Notes under the pieces: generated by a model
What the model was told of the DNA's origin: nothing
Seen by the model: the letters and a program-made list of their open reading frames with translations, nothing else
The model's database searches: none
Origin: Micrococcales bacterium
Lineage (GTDB): Bacteria; Actinomycetota; Actinomycetes; Actinomycetales; Dermatophilaceae
Direction of reading: 5' to 3'
Assembly: GCA_021287075.1 (NCBI GenBank)
Contig: JAJTBD010000019.1
Coordinates: 1-64,000 of the forward strand
Length of the DNA stretch: 64,000 nt
In this document: positions 46,359-55,164 of the stretch, piece after piece
Position numbering within the stretch: position 1 is the stretch's first letter
Layout: every line of letters begins with the position of its first letter
Translations under genes and position numbers: made by a program

Positions 46359-47429
46359 TCACCCTGTCCGCCCATCGCCCGCGCGCTTTCCGCCAATTGG
46401 CGAGTTCCGCGCCGCGCCGAGCGGCAGCCTCGGATCGACCGGCTGCCCCGCCCACGCGGCCCGCACACCGTCATGGGCCGGGTCGTAGCAGATGCGCCAG
46501 GCCCGCTCGGCCCCCGGACCCGCCATCACGTTGAGGTAGTAGAGGTCGGCGTCGGGCGCGGCCATCGACGGGCCGTGCCAGCCGTGCGGCACGAGCACGA
46601 CGTCGCCGGTGCGCACCTCGGCGAGCACGTCGATCGGGCGGTCGCCGGTGCCATAGACCCGTTGGTAGCCAACAAGATCCGCCTGTGGCACCCGGTGGGG
46701 ATCGGGGATGTCATCACTGCCCGCCGGCCGGGTCTCGAAGTAGTAGATCTCCTCGAGCGCGGTCTCCTCCCCCGGGCGCTCCTCATCATGCTTGTGGGGC
46801 GGATAGGAGCTCCAGTTGCCTGCGGGCGTGAGCACCTCGCAGGCGATGATGCGCTCGGCGTCCAGCACCTCGGGCGTGCCCAGGTTGCGGACCTCCCGCG
46901 AGCACACCCCGGCCCCTCGCAGCTCGACCGGCACGTCCGCGGCGGCCAGGTGGGTGATGCGGTATGCCGCGTCGCTCGCCTGCGGTCGGCTCACCCGCGC
47001 CCGGCAGATCGCCACCCGCACGGGCTGGTCGATCGACATGACGGCATAGCCGATGCCCTGGCCCGGCGGCAGATAGGCGATGTCGGTCGGCCCGCTGAAG
47101 ACTTCCCGCCGGCCGGCGAGCGTGACCTCGTCGAGGATGACGGCCTCGGCGTCGCCGGAGCCCTCCGTCACACCCGGGCCGAGCGCCTGCACCCGGCATG
47201 ATCCCGAGAGCGGGACGACGATGATCTCCTGCTCGCTCAGGCCGCCGCCCACACTGGAGTCGGGCTCGAGGGTGCCCATGAGCAGTCCCGCGTGCTCGAG
47301 CTCGCCGGTCTGCCACCCATGGACGATCGGGTGCTCCGGCTGCGGCGCGTCGGCGAAGTGCCGCACCCAGCGCCCGTTGTCAGCCCCACTGCCCTGCGGT
47401 ACTGCCATGCCCGAGTCCATGCCACTCAC
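46359..47429 (-). CDS. iolB: 5-deoxy-glucuronate isomerase IolB
   Basis: The protein has 356 residues from GTG at 47429, overlapping the iolC stop (GTGA); ATGs at 47420 and 47408 are alternatives. Cupin fold: SGSCRVQALG, CSREVRNLG, NWSSYPPHKHDEERPGEETALEEIYYFE (metal His and Glu) and DVVLVPHGWHGPSMAAPDADLYYLNVMAG. About 50 residues longer than common IolB, mostly at the N-terminus and the C-terminal tail. A dispersed repeat copy (46391-46413) encodes part of the tail. Confidence 0.93.
   Translation of the reverse strand: MSGMDSGMAVPQGSGADNGRWVRHFADAPQPEHPIVHGWQTGELEHAGLLMGTLEPDSSVGGGLSEQEIIVVPLSGSCRVQALGPGVTEGSGDAEAVILDEVTLAGRREVFSGPTDIAYLPPGQGIGYAVMSIDQPVRVAICRARVSRPQASDAAYRITHLAAADVPVELRGAGVCSREVRNLGTPEVLDAERIIACEVLTPAGNWSSYPPHKHDEERPGEETALEEIYYFETRPAGSDDIPDPHRVPQADLVGYQRVYGTGDRPIDVLAEVRTGDVVLVPHGWHGPSMAAPDADLYYLNVMAGPGAERAWRICYDPAHDGVRAAWAGQPVDPRLPLGAARNSPIGGKRAGDGRTG
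46391..46413 (+). repeat. Dispersed CGCCANNTGGCGAGT repeat, copy inside the iolB 3' end
   Basis: CGCCAATTGGCGAGTTCCGC plus GCC, matching copies at 44351 and (inverted) 17341. It encodes ARNSPIGG at the end of IolB, beyond the conserved cupin, so it probably inserted at the gene end. Confidence 0.55.
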
Positions 47430-48538
47430 GGCGCCTCCCCCTCCTTTTCGCCCATGTGGGCACGATCGCCCCCCTCCTTTTCGCCCATGTGGGCACGATC
47501 GCCCCGGGCGCTGTCGCGGCGGTGTGCGCGCTGGTGCATGGCGGTCACCTCGGCGGTGGACGGCATGGCGGTCGAGCACTCGAGCCGACCTGCGACGATC
47601 GCGCCTGCGGCATTGGCCAGCTCGACCGTTCGCCGCAGCGGCCAGTCGGCCAGCAGTCCGTGCACGAGCATCCCGCCGAAGGCGTCGCCGGCGCCGAGCC
47701 CGTTGACCACCTCGACCGGCACGGCCGGCACCTCGAAGCGCTCGGACGAGGTCGCCGCCAGCACCCCCGCGGGCCCCTGCTTGACGATGGCCAGTCCGAC
47801 GCCCCGCTCGAGCAGCGCGTCCGCCGCCCGGTGGGGGTCGCGCTCGCCGACCGCGATCTCGCACTCGTCGAGGTTGCCCACGGCCACCGTCACCTGCCCC
47901 AGCGCCCGGCCCACGAGCTCGCGCGCCTCGTCGACATCCGCCCAGAACATCGGGCGCCAGTCGAGGTCGAGGACGGTGTGCGGCGCCCGGTCACGGGCCT
48001 CCCAGGCCGCGAAATGCGCTGCCCGAGAAGGCTCCTGGCTCAGACCGGTCACCGTCGCCCAGAAGACACCACACCGCTCGATGGCCGGCAGCGGCAGCTG
48101 GTCGGGCGCCAGCATCAGGTCGGGCGCGATCGGGTATCGATAGAAGTAGAGCGGGAAGTCGTCGGGCGGGTGCACCTCACAGAAGGACACCGGGGTCGGC
48201 GGCCCGCCTGGCGGGATCGTCGTGATGAAGTCGTCGGACACCCCCAGCCGTCTGGCCTCCCTCCGCACATAGCGGCCGAAGGGGTCATCGGCGACGCGGG
48301 TGACGAGCGCGGCATACCGCCCGTGCTGGGCCGCCGCGACGGCGACATTGGTGGCGCTGCCGCCGAGGAACTTCTCGAAGGTGCGCACCTCCTCCAGACC
48401 GACCCCGTGGTCGAGCGGATAGATGTCGACTCCGGTGCGCCCCATGGAGATCAGGTCGTATGCCGCGTCCTGTCCCGACATCGTGTGGTCGGCGTGCTGA
48501 TGGCCGAAGAGGTCGGCCGCCAGGATCGGGTCGCTCAT
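47426..48538 (-). CDS. iolC: 5-dehydro-2-deoxygluconokinase IolC
   Basis: The protein has 370 residues from ATG at 48538, overlapping the iolE stop by four bases. PfkB kinase: MGRTGVDIYPLDHGVGLEEVRTFEKFLGGSATNVAVAAAQHG, AIVKQGPAGVLAAT and the catalytic VNGLGAGDAFGGMLVHGLL. It phosphorylates 2-deoxy-5-keto-gluconate. The last about 25 residues are two copies of GDRAHMGEKEG encoded by a 33-bp tandem repeat, outside the family domain. The N-terminal about 25 residues are also extra. Confidence 0.94.
   Translation of the reverse strand: MSDPILAADLFGHQHADHTMSGQDAAYDLISMGRTGVDIYPLDHGVGLEEVRTFEKFLGGSATNVAVAAAQHGRYAALVTRVADDPFGRYVRREARRLGVSDDFITTIPPGGPPTPVSFCEVHPPDDFPLYFYRYPIAPDLMLAPDQLPLPAIERCGVFWATVTGLSQEPSRAAHFAAWEARDRAPHTVLDLDWRPMFWADVDEARELVGRALGQVTVAVGNLDECEIAVGERDPHRAADALLERGVGLAIVKQGPAGVLAATSSERFEVPAVPVEVVNGLGAGDAFGGMLVHGLLADWPLRRTVELANAAGAIVAGRLECSTAMPSTAEVTAMHQRAHRRDSARGDRAHMGEKEGGDRAHMGEKEGEAP
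47437..47503 (+). repeat. 33-bp tandem repeat, REP-like
   Basis: Two identical units (47437-47469, 47470-47502). Each holds TCGCCCATGTGGGCACGATC; the 21-bp core shares 17 positions with the elements at 27874 and 27947 (GCCCA-3-GGGC-x-CGATCGCC). Confidence 0.75.
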
Positions 48539-49452
48539 GCGCTCCTCCCGTCGAGACTGCTGGCGATCGCGTGGATGGCGGCCACGCTGGCGCGGGCGTC
48601 GGCGAGCGGGTCGGGTGTGACGTCGCCCGCGGGACCCGTCGTCAGGATGGCGTCCTGCTCGAGGACATACCAGCCCGAATAGCCTTCTCGCTCAAGGGTG
48701 GTGATGAGGGCAGCGATGTCGGCCTGGCCCTGGCCCAGTGGGCGAAATATCCCGCCGCGGACGGCGTCGGTATAGGTCGTCTCGCCCCGCCGCACCCGGT
48801 CGGCCCACTGGAGATCGACGTCCTTGAGGTGGACGTGGGCGACGCGGTCGGGGTGGTGGCTCGCCAGTGCGAGCGGGTCGCCCCCTCCGATGAGCAGGTG
48901 CCCGGTGTCGAGGCAGAGACCGATGCGGCTGCCGTCAAGCACCCGCTGGGTCTCCTCGCCGGTCTCGACCATCGTGCCGACATGGGGGTGCAGGGTGGGG
49001 GTGAGCCCCTGTGCGGTGGCCAATGCGGCCAGCCGGTCGAGGTTGGTCAGGAGGGTGCGCCACCCGGCATCGTCGAGCTCGGGCCGGGAGTCATAGCCGT
49101 CGGTGCCCGTGGACGCGGCCAGCACGAGCGTGTCCGCGCCCGCGGCGACCAGCCCGTCGATGGCCCGGCTCACATCCGGCAGGGGGTCACGCCCCGGGTC
49201 GTGCAGAACGACGGGCACGAACTGACCCACAAGACGCAGGCCTGCCGCCCGCAGCACCGCGGCCTTGTCGGCGGCCGAGTCGGGCAGGAAGCCCTCGGGA
49301 CCGAACTCCGTTGCGGCAAGGCCGAGCTCACGCATCTGTCGCAGCACGACCGCGGCGTCCAGCTGCGCTCCCCAGCCGGGCACCTCGGACACCCCCCACG
49401 TGATGGGGGCACCAGCGATCCGCTCGACCAGCGGGGGCCGTGTCGCGGTCAT
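48535..49452 (-). CDS. iolE: Inosose dehydratase IolE
   Basis: The protein has 305 residues from ATG at 49452, overlapping the iolG-like stop by four bases. Xylose-isomerase-like TIM barrel: AGAPITWGVSEVPGWG at the start, ATEFGPEGFLP, PTLHPHVGTMVE, LCLDTGHLLIGGGDP and VAHVHLKDVD (metal ligands). It dehydrates scyllo-inosose. IolI-type isomerase is the alternative, but the GAPxxWGVxEVPGWG start is usual for IolE. Confidence 0.9.
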   Translation of the reverse strand: MTATRPPLVERIAGAPITWGVSEVPGWGAQLDAAVVLRQMRELGLAATEFGPEGFLPDSAADKAAVLRAAGLRLVGQFVPVVLHDPGRDPLPDVSRAIDGLVAAGADTLVLAASTGTDGYDSRPELDDAGWRTLLTNLDRLAALATAQGLTPTLHPHVGTMVETGEETQRVLDGSRIGLCLDTGHLLIGGGDPLALASHHPDRVAHVHLKDVDLQWADRVRRGETTYTDAVRGGIFRPLGQGQADIAALITTLEREGYSGWYVLEQDAILTTGPAGDVTPDPLADARASVAAIHAIASSLDGRSA

Positions 49453-50456
49453 GCGCCCGGCACCTCCTCGAGGCGGACGACGCGCTCCTCCTGGCACGAG
49501 CGGGTGGCGGCCTCGGCCAGCCGGGTGGCGGCCAGCGCATCGGCGAGCGAGCAGGGCGAGGAGGCTCCCGGCTGGGAGGCGAGGTCGATGAAGCCGGCGA
49601 TCTCGGCGGCATACGCCGTCGCGAAGCGGTCGAGGAAGAGGTGGTGCGGCGCCTCGGCGGGCCAGGGCACGCCCTCCTCGGCGGAGGCCAGCGGTGTCGC
49701 GTCGTCGAGCCCGACGCAGACGGTGCCGCTCTCGCCAGCCAGCTCCATCCGCACGTCATATCCGGCGGCGTTGTGGCGGGCGGCGGACAGGGTCGCGACC
49801 GCGCCCACGTCGAGCGCGACGAGGGTCGTGGCGGAGGAGACGTCGCCGACCTCGGCAAAGACGGGGTCGCCATGGGCGGAGCCGGCGGCCAGCACCCACT
49901 CGGCCTCGCTGCCGGTGACAAAGCGCAGGATGTCGAAGTCGTGGACCGAGCAGTCCCGGAAGATGCCGCCGCTCCCGCGGAGGTATGCCGCCGGCGGCGG
50001 CTCGGGGTCGAAGGTGTTGCCCCGGATGGTGTGCAGCCGGCCGAGCCCGCCGGAGCGCACCAGCTCACGGGCGCGTCGGTAGCCTGGGTCGAAGCGGCGC
50101 TGGAAGCCCACCTGCACGAAGGCCCCGGTCTCGCGCTCCAGCCGGGCCAGGTCGATGGTCCCCTCGAGCGTCGCGGCCACGGGCTTCTCGCAGAAGACGG
50201 GGATGCCGGCCGTGATCGCCGCCCGGACCAGCGCGGCGTGGGTCGGTGTGGGGCTGGCGATGACGAGGGCGTCGGGGCGCTCGGCCACGAGCACCTGACT
50301 GGAGGCGACAAAGGTGAGCCCGAGCGAGTCGGCGAGGGCGTGGGCGGCCTCGGGGGCGGTGTCGGTGACCAGCACCTCGCTCACCTCGGGGTGGGCCGCG
50401 AGGATGGCGGCGTGGCGAGCGCCGATGCGCCCGACCCCGACCAGTCCGACCCGCAT
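49449..50456 (-). CDS. iolG: Inositol 2-dehydrogenase family oxidoreductase
   Basis: The protein has 335 residues from ATG at 50456, with GAGGAGACAGGTG before it. Rossmann motif GLVGVGRIGARHAAIL, then EKPVAATLEGT (family E-K-P), GFQRRFDPGYRRARELV and the catalytic SVHDFDILRF. Oxidises myo-inositol to scyllo-inosose with NAD+. First gene of the five-gene iol unit. Confidence 0.93.
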   Translation of the reverse strand: MRVGLVGVGRIGARHAAILAAHPEVSEVLVTDTAPEAAHALADSLGLTFVASSQVLVAERPDALVIASPTPTHAALVRAAITAGIPVFCEKPVAATLEGTIDLARLERETGAFVQVGFQRRFDPGYRRARELVRSGGLGRLHTIRGNTFDPEPPPAAYLRGSGGIFRDCSVHDFDILRFVTGSEAEWVLAAGSAHGDPVFAEVGDVSSATTLVALDVGAVATLSAARHNAAGYDVRMELAGESGTVCVGLDDATPLASAEEGVPWPAEAPHHLFLDRFATAYAAEIAGFIDLASQPGASSPCSLADALAATRLAEAATRSCQEERVVRLEEVPGA

Positions 50457-50691
50457 CACCTGTCTCCTCGCCCTCGTGAGTCTCAACCCTCTCCACCTCC
50501 CATGACCGTGTCAACACGAACGGTTGGGCTGTCCACAGGTTTGTCAAGACATACACACATCCGCTCAACAGGACGACTAGTGTCGAGGCGGTCCGCACAG
50601 GCGGGCAACCGCACGAGGGCACGAGCGGTGACGACAGCGCGACGACGCGGCAGCACAGCGACACTGCGGCACGGTGGAAGGCGAGGGGACT
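50457..50691. promoter_or_regulatory. Divergent promoter region between iolG and gntR
   Basis: 235 bases without a gene. On the minus strand two TTGACA boxes (50542-50547 and 50509-50514) point toward iolG. The first lies inside TTGTCAAGACAT, a small dyad. The upstream ATACACACATCC is the AT-richest patch. The GntR product is the likely binder. Confidence 0.55.
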
Positions 50692-51447
50692 GTGGCGAGC
50701 GACCAGAACGACGCGACCCCACTCAGCGTCAGCATCGACCGGGCCTCCCCCGTGCCGCTCTATCACCAGCTGGCCGAGCAGCTGACTGCCGCGATCACGG
50801 ACGGCCGACTCCAGCCGGGCGACCCCTTTGAGAACGAGCTGGCCATGACGGCCAGGCTCGGCCTCTCGCGACCGACCGTGCGCCGGGCCATCCAGCAGCT
50901 CGTCGACGCGGGCCTGCTCATCCGACGTCGCGGCCTCGGCACGACGGTGGCCGCGGCCGCCGTCCACCGCAAGGTCGCACTGACCAGCCTCTTTGACGAC
51001 CTGGAGCGCGCCGGCCGCACCCCGCGCACCAGCGTGCTCGAGCTCGAGCTGGGCGAGTTCCCCTCTGCCGCAGCTGCCCTGGGGCTGCCTGCCGACACCC
51101 CGCTGCTCGCGGTCACCCGCCTTCGACTGGCCGGCGAGCTGCCGCTGGCGGTCCTGCACAACTGGCTGCCGGCCAGCCTGCCGGACATCTCGCGGGAGGA
51201 GCTGGAGAGCAAGGGCCTCTATGCGGTCCTGCGCGAGCACGGCATACGCCCGGTCGTGGCGCACCAGAGCATCGGCGCACGCATGCCCACATCACGCGAG
51301 CGCCGACTGCTCGGGCTGCGGGGCACCCAGCCGGTGCTGACGATGCGCCGCGTCGCCTTCGACTCGGCGGGCCAGCCCGTCGAGCTCGGCGAGCACAGCT
51401 ATCGGGCGCAGGACTACTCCTTCGAGCTGATGGTCGACGAGCGCTGA
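50692..51447 (+). CDS. GntR/HutC-family regulator of the iol genes
   Basis: The protein has 251 residues from GTG at 50692 (GAGGGGACT before it; GTG at 50674 is an alternative). Winged helix: PLYHQLAEQLTAAITDGRLQPGDPFENELAMTARLGLSRPTVRRAIQQLVDAGLLIRRRGLGT. The UTRA effector domain follows (LLAVTRLRLAGELPLAVLHNWLPASL...VLTMRRVAFDSAGQPVELGEHSYRAQDYSFELMV). It is divergent from iolG, so control of the cluster by an inositol intermediate is likely. Confidence 0.92.
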   Translation: MASDQNDATPLSVSIDRASPVPLYHQLAEQLTAAITDGRLQPGDPFENELAMTARLGLSRPTVRRAIQQLVDAGLLIRRRGLGTTVAAAAVHRKVALTSLFDDLERAGRTPRTSVLELELGEFPSAAAALGLPADTPLLAVTRLRLAGELPLAVLHNWLPASLPDISREELESKGLYAVLREHGIRPVVAHQSIGARMPTSRERRLLGLRGTQPVLTMRRVAFDSAGQPVELGEHSYRAQDYSFELMVDER

Positions 51448-51543
51448 GCCGACGTCGCCCGGCCCGATGGCGGCCGGGTCCCGCCCCCGACCGGCGTCGC
51501 CCACCCCGTGACCGACGCAAACAGCGGGACGGGAGGCGCCTCG

Positions 51544-52182
51544 ATGGTGTCCACTGGTCCCATGCGCACCCTCAACCGCCACGCCGAGCGTGGCAGCACC
51601 GACCGCGACGCCCTGGATGCCCTCCTCGACGAGGTGGCGTGGGGGGTGCTCGCCACCGCCGACGACGCGGTGCCCTGGCAGGTGCCCGTGCTCTTCGCCC
51701 GGGTCGGCGACGATATCGTGGTGCACGGCTCGACGGGTGCGGGTGCGCTGCGTCAGGCGGGTGCCGGTGCGGCGGTCTCCTTTTGCGTCACCTCGATCGA
51801 CGGTGTGGTGGTGGCGCACTCGACCTTCGACTCCTCGGCGAACTATCGCTCGGCGGTGCTCATGGGCACGATGCGGGTCCTCGACGGCGACGAGAAGTGG
51901 GCCGCCCTCGACGCCCTGAGCGACCGGATGATCCCGGGGCGCACGGGCGAGGTGCGGGCGATGACCAAGAAGGAGCTCGCGGCCACGACCGCCCTGGCGC
52001 TGCCCATCACCGACGGCCAGTGGGTGCTCAAGGCGCGCACCGGCGGACCGGGCGCGGCCGACGAGGAGCACGACGCCTGGACCGGCGTGGTGCCGATGCG
52101 CGTGGTCTATGGCGAGCCGGAGGCAGTGGACCCCACGCGGCCCCTCCCTGCCTCCGTGACCGCCCTGACCCAGCAGGGCTGA
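51544..52182 (+). CDS. Pyridoxamine 5'-phosphate oxidase-like flavin-binding protein
   Basis: The protein has 212 residues from ATG at 51544 with GGGAGG upstream (GTG 51508 and ATG 51562 are alternatives). Split-barrel fold: LDEVAWGVLATADDAVPWQVPVLFARVGDDIVVHGSTGAGALR, SFCVTSIDGVVVAHSTFDSSANYRSAVLMG. It resembles Bacillus nitroimidazole-resistance-like proteins that bind FMN or F420. Function unknown. Confidence 0.88.
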   Translation: MVSTGPMRTLNRHAERGSTDRDALDALLDEVAWGVLATADDAVPWQVPVLFARVGDDIVVHGSTGAGALRQAGAGAAVSFCVTSIDGVVVAHSTFDSSANYRSAVLMGTMRVLDGDEKWAALDALSDRMIPGRTGEVRAMTKKELAATTALALPITDGQWVLKARTGGPGAADEEHDAWTGVVPMRVVYGEPEAVDPTRPLPASVTALTQQG

Positions 52183-52189
52183 TCACCCG

Positions 52190-52858
52190 ATGCCCTTCTG
52201 CGGCAACTGTGGTCAGCGCGTCGACACCCAGCCGTGCCCACACTGCGGCTGGAGCGACCCTGCCCAGGCCGGCCCCGCGGCATACCCCTCGGCGGCGCAG
52301 CCGACGCTGCCCGCGGGAGGCGCCAGCCGCTGGCTTTGGGGGCTCGTCGCGCTGGCGACGCTCGCGCTGCTCGCCGGGCTCGGCTGGTGGCTGCTGACCC
52401 GCGGCGACGAGAAGCCGTCGCAGGCCCAGGTCACTCAGACCGTGACGGTGCCCCCCGCCACGGCCGCCAGCGACACCCCGCCGCCCAGCACCGACCCGCT
52501 GCGCCCTCCCCTGGCCACCCCGTCCGCGCGCCCGCAGACCCCATCCGGCGCCGATGGCTGCCCGCCCGTCACCACCACCGACGGCGCCTATGGGCTCTAT
52601 CTCCCGGCCGACTGTCGCTTCTGGCACGAGAGCACGGGCCTGGTCCACGGCGGCACCCTCAGCAAGGACAGCCCACACCTGGTCGCCTGCCAGGCCGATC
52701 TCGGACGCGCCAACCCCGTCTTCACGGCCGGCCAGACCAACACCTGGTGGGTGTGGGTGGCCAGTGACGACGGCATGTGGGACTGGCACCCCCTCACGGC
52801 GGTCAGCCAGGGCGAGAGCGACAGCCCCGTCCCGGGCGTGTCCCTGTGCGAGCCGTGA
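52190..52858 (+). CDS. Membrane protein with N-terminal zinc ribbon
   Basis: The protein has 222 residues from ATG at 52190. Zinc ribbon MPFCGNCGQRVDTQPCPHCG (two C-x2-C pairs), one membrane helix (LWGLVALATLALLAGLGWWLL), a Thr/Pro-rich linker, and an external domain with Cys near 125, 142, 168 and 220. No known family for the outer domain. Stop overlaps the next start by four bases, so the two are coupled. Confidence 0.75.
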   Translation: MPFCGNCGQRVDTQPCPHCGWSDPAQAGPAAYPSAAQPTLPAGGASRWLWGLVALATLALLAGLGWWLLTRGDEKPSQAQVTQTVTVPPATAASDTPPPSTDPLRPPLATPSARPQTPSGADGCPPVTTTDGAYGLYLPADCRFWHESTGLVHGGTLSKDSPHLVACQADLGRANPVFTAGQTNTWWVWVASDDGMWDWHPLTAVSQGESDSPVPGVSLCEP

Positions 52859-53757
52859 GGTATGCCGCTGCGCTCGCCGCGGCGGCGCTGCTCGCCTCCT
52901 GCTCGGCCTCCTCGGATGGGCCGGCCTCCACGACGACCGTCACCGCCCCCAGTCAGTCGTCGGGGGCGGCGTCGACGGCAGCCAGCCGCGCGACGGCCAG
53001 CTCCTCCGCGACCGGCCCCTCCACGGCAAGCGACGCCACAACGACCACACCGCCCGTGTCGAGCAGCCGGGCCAGCGCCCCGTCCCTGACCGGAAGCACC
53101 TCTGCCACATGGGCTTTTGCCCCGCTCGGCTCGTGCGACCGGGTCACCACGGAGGGCGAGGTGGACTGGCAGCCGGCATGGTCGACGTCCAAGGTGCTCG
53201 TGGTCGCGGCATACCTCAAAGAGGTCGTCGGGGGTGACCCAACGCGCCTGTCCGCCGAGCAGCGGCGGCTGATCACGGCGGCCCTGACCACCTCCGACGG
53301 CGAGGCGATCACGGCTCTGCACAACGGGATCCCCGGCGGCTCGGGCCCGGCGATCACCCAGATCCTCCGGGCGATCGGCGACACGCAGACCTCGATGCCC
53401 AACCGGGCGATGAGCCGCGGCGAGTGGTCGGCGCGCGAGCAGGTGCGCTTCCTCTGCGCGCTGCATGGGGGGCGGGTGGTGACCCCGGCCGCCAGCCGAT
53501 ACATCGTCGGGCAGATGCGGCCGGTCGCCTCGCAGTCGTGGGGTCTGGGCCGGGTGGGCGCGACGGCCTTCAAGGGCGGCTGGATCGGCACCGGTCGCCC
53601 CACCAGGCAGATGGGTCTGCTCGACGGCTATGCCGTGGCCGTCATCACCACCGGCACCGGGCCGGTGACCGCCCAGAGCGACGGCGACTCCGCGCATGTC
53701 GCAGACATGGACCGGCTCGCCGGGCAGCTGGCGACCCGGCTGCGCGCCGAGTCCTGA
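52855..53757 (+). CDS. Lipoprotein, class A beta-lactamase-like fold
   Basis: The protein has 300 residues from GTG at 52855 (GTGA overlap). Lipobox LLASC near residue 16, a long Ser/Thr linker, then a serine-hydrolase fold: STSKVLVVAAYL (S-x-x-K), SDGEAITAL where SDN is usual, and KGGWIG where KTG is usual. The changed second and third motifs make true lactamase activity doubtful; a cell-wall hydrolase or binding protein is possible. Coupled to the zinc-ribbon gene. Confidence 0.75.
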   Translation: MRYAAALAAAALLASCSASSDGPASTTTVTAPSQSSGAASTAASRATASSSATGPSTASDATTTTPPVSSSRASAPSLTGSTSATWAFAPLGSCDRVTTEGEVDWQPAWSTSKVLVVAAYLKEVVGGDPTRLSAEQRRLITAALTTSDGEAITALHNGIPGGSGPAITQILRAIGDTQTSMPNRAMSRGEWSAREQVRFLCALHGGRVVTPAASRYIVGQMRPVASQSWGLGRVGATAFKGGWIGTGRPTRQMGLLDGYAVAVITTGTGPVTAQSDGDSAHVADMDRLAGQLATRLRAES

Positions 53758-53774
53758 CGGCCGCGACGGACGGG

Positions 53775-54980
53775 TCAGTCCTGGGGAGCCGCCGGATCCA
53801 CCCGGCGTCCGTCACCGGCAGACTCCTGGGCCTCGGCGGCCAGGGCGAGCTCGAGCAGCGCCGCCTCCCGCGGGACCGTGACATCGCAGCCGGTCAGCTC
53901 GCGCACCCGCCCGAGCCGGTTGAGGACGGTGTTGCGGTGGCAATAGGCCTCGGCGGCAACGGCATTCACCGAGCCACGGGCCAGATAGAGACGCACCGTC
54001 TCCACGAGGCGGCCCCGCTCACCGGGCGGCAGGCCCTCGAGGCGGTCGAGCACCTCGGCGACCAGATGGCGTCCCGCAGCGCCCATGGCGGCGACCGCCA
54101 CCGACGGCCAGACATCGCGCAGGGTGATGGGTCTGTCGACATCGGCGGGCATGGCCCCGCAGGCCAGCCGGGCGACCTCGACCGACTCGCGCAGCTGCAC
54201 TGCGCTCGTGGCGATCGGCCCGACGATGCAGGGGATGCCGGCGAGCCGGTCGTTGGCGGCGGCCAGGTCACCACGCCAGGGCACGAGCAGCAGCACCTCG
54301 AGGCCGAGCGACTGCCAGTGGGCGCCACGCCCCTCGGCGTGCAGCTCGCGGGCGAGCCGGGCGAGCTCTCGTCGCCGGGCGGCAGGGGCGACCAGCACGA
54401 CCATCCGCTGTGAAGGCGTCAGCCCGAGGGCCAGCTCGACGGACGAGGCGAGCCGGTCGGTGACGGGACCCTCGAGCAGCCGGGTGATCAGGGCGCTGCG
54501 CTCGTCCTCCTGCTCCTGGGCCATCAGCGCCTGCTCCCGCAGATAGGCCCGCTGGACCGCCTTGGTGTATTCCTCGATCACGTGCCAGAGCTGGTCGACA
54601 TGCTCCACGAGGAGCGGCACCTGCTCGTCGGGCACATGCAGGCGCATCCGGCGCCACACCACGGTGAAGTCGCTGCGGATGGCCGACATGAGGTCATCGA
54701 GCGGCACCCTGCGGCGCGCACGGTCCGCGCCCAGGTCGAGCGCCGGCCCGGTGTCGCCGAGCGGCAGCCGGCCCTCCATCCGGTCGAGCAGGTAGTCGAA
54801 GGAGCGCACCGCGTCGGCGTTGATGACCTCGGCCGGGACCGCGCCCTCGGCATAGGCCTCGACGTCCTGCACCAGCTCGACGAAGTCGGCGACCAGGTGG
54901 TGGCGCTCGGCACGCACCTGCCGCAGCAGGTGGGCCCACCGGGGGTCCTGGCCCACGTCGGGCTCCGGCTTGTTGGGCAT
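53775..54980 (-). CDS. PucR-type regulator
   Basis: The protein has 401 residues from ATG at 54980. A helical N-terminal half, a GGDEF-like middle and a C-terminal PucR helix-turn-helix (LVETVRLYLARGSVNAVAAEAYCHRNTVLNRLGRVRELTGCDV). PucR proteins control purine, ureide or amine catabolism. It is divergent from the urease-like operon. Its start codon lies inside a perfect 16-bp palindrome, suggesting autoregulation. Confidence 0.88.
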   Translation of the reverse strand: MPNKPEPDVGQDPRWAHLLRQVRAERHHLVADFVELVQDVEAYAEGAVPAEVINADAVRSFDYLLDRMEGRLPLGDTGPALDLGADRARRRVPLDDLMSAIRSDFTVVWRRMRLHVPDEQVPLLVEHVDQLWHVIEEYTKAVQRAYLREQALMAQEQEDERSALITRLLEGPVTDRLASSVELALGLTPSQRMVVLVAPAARRRELARLARELHAEGRGAHWQSLGLEVLLLVPWRGDLAAANDRLAGIPCIVGPIATSAVQLRESVEVARLACGAMPADVDRPITLRDVWPSVAVAAMGAAGRHLVAEVLDRLEGLPPGERGRLVETVRLYLARGSVNAVAAEAYCHRNTVLNRLGRVRELTGCDVTVPREAALLELALAAEAQESAGDGRRVDPAAPQD

Positions 54981-54988
54981 ATGCCCAA
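54973..54988. promoter_or_regulatory. Perfect palindrome over the pucR start codon
   Basis: TTGGGCATATGCCCAA, 16 bp. Its half-site TTGGGCA matches the half-site of the mmpL operator at 32096. The location would let a bound protein block both pucR initiation and upstream promoters in the 54981-55164 gap, where nothing else stands out. Confidence 0.6.
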
Positions 54989-55164
54989 TCTAGCGCCGGG
55001 AACTGTGGCGGAAGTGCCGGTCAGCGACGCCCCGGCCGCTGCCATGCTCAGGTCTCACACCTGCGCAAACGTGAAGTTCTCCCTCTCTTCACCGCAGCTC
55101 CACCGACCGCCGATCACCCCACCCGCACCACCGCCGCAGTGCCAGCGCACACCCAGGAGAGCCG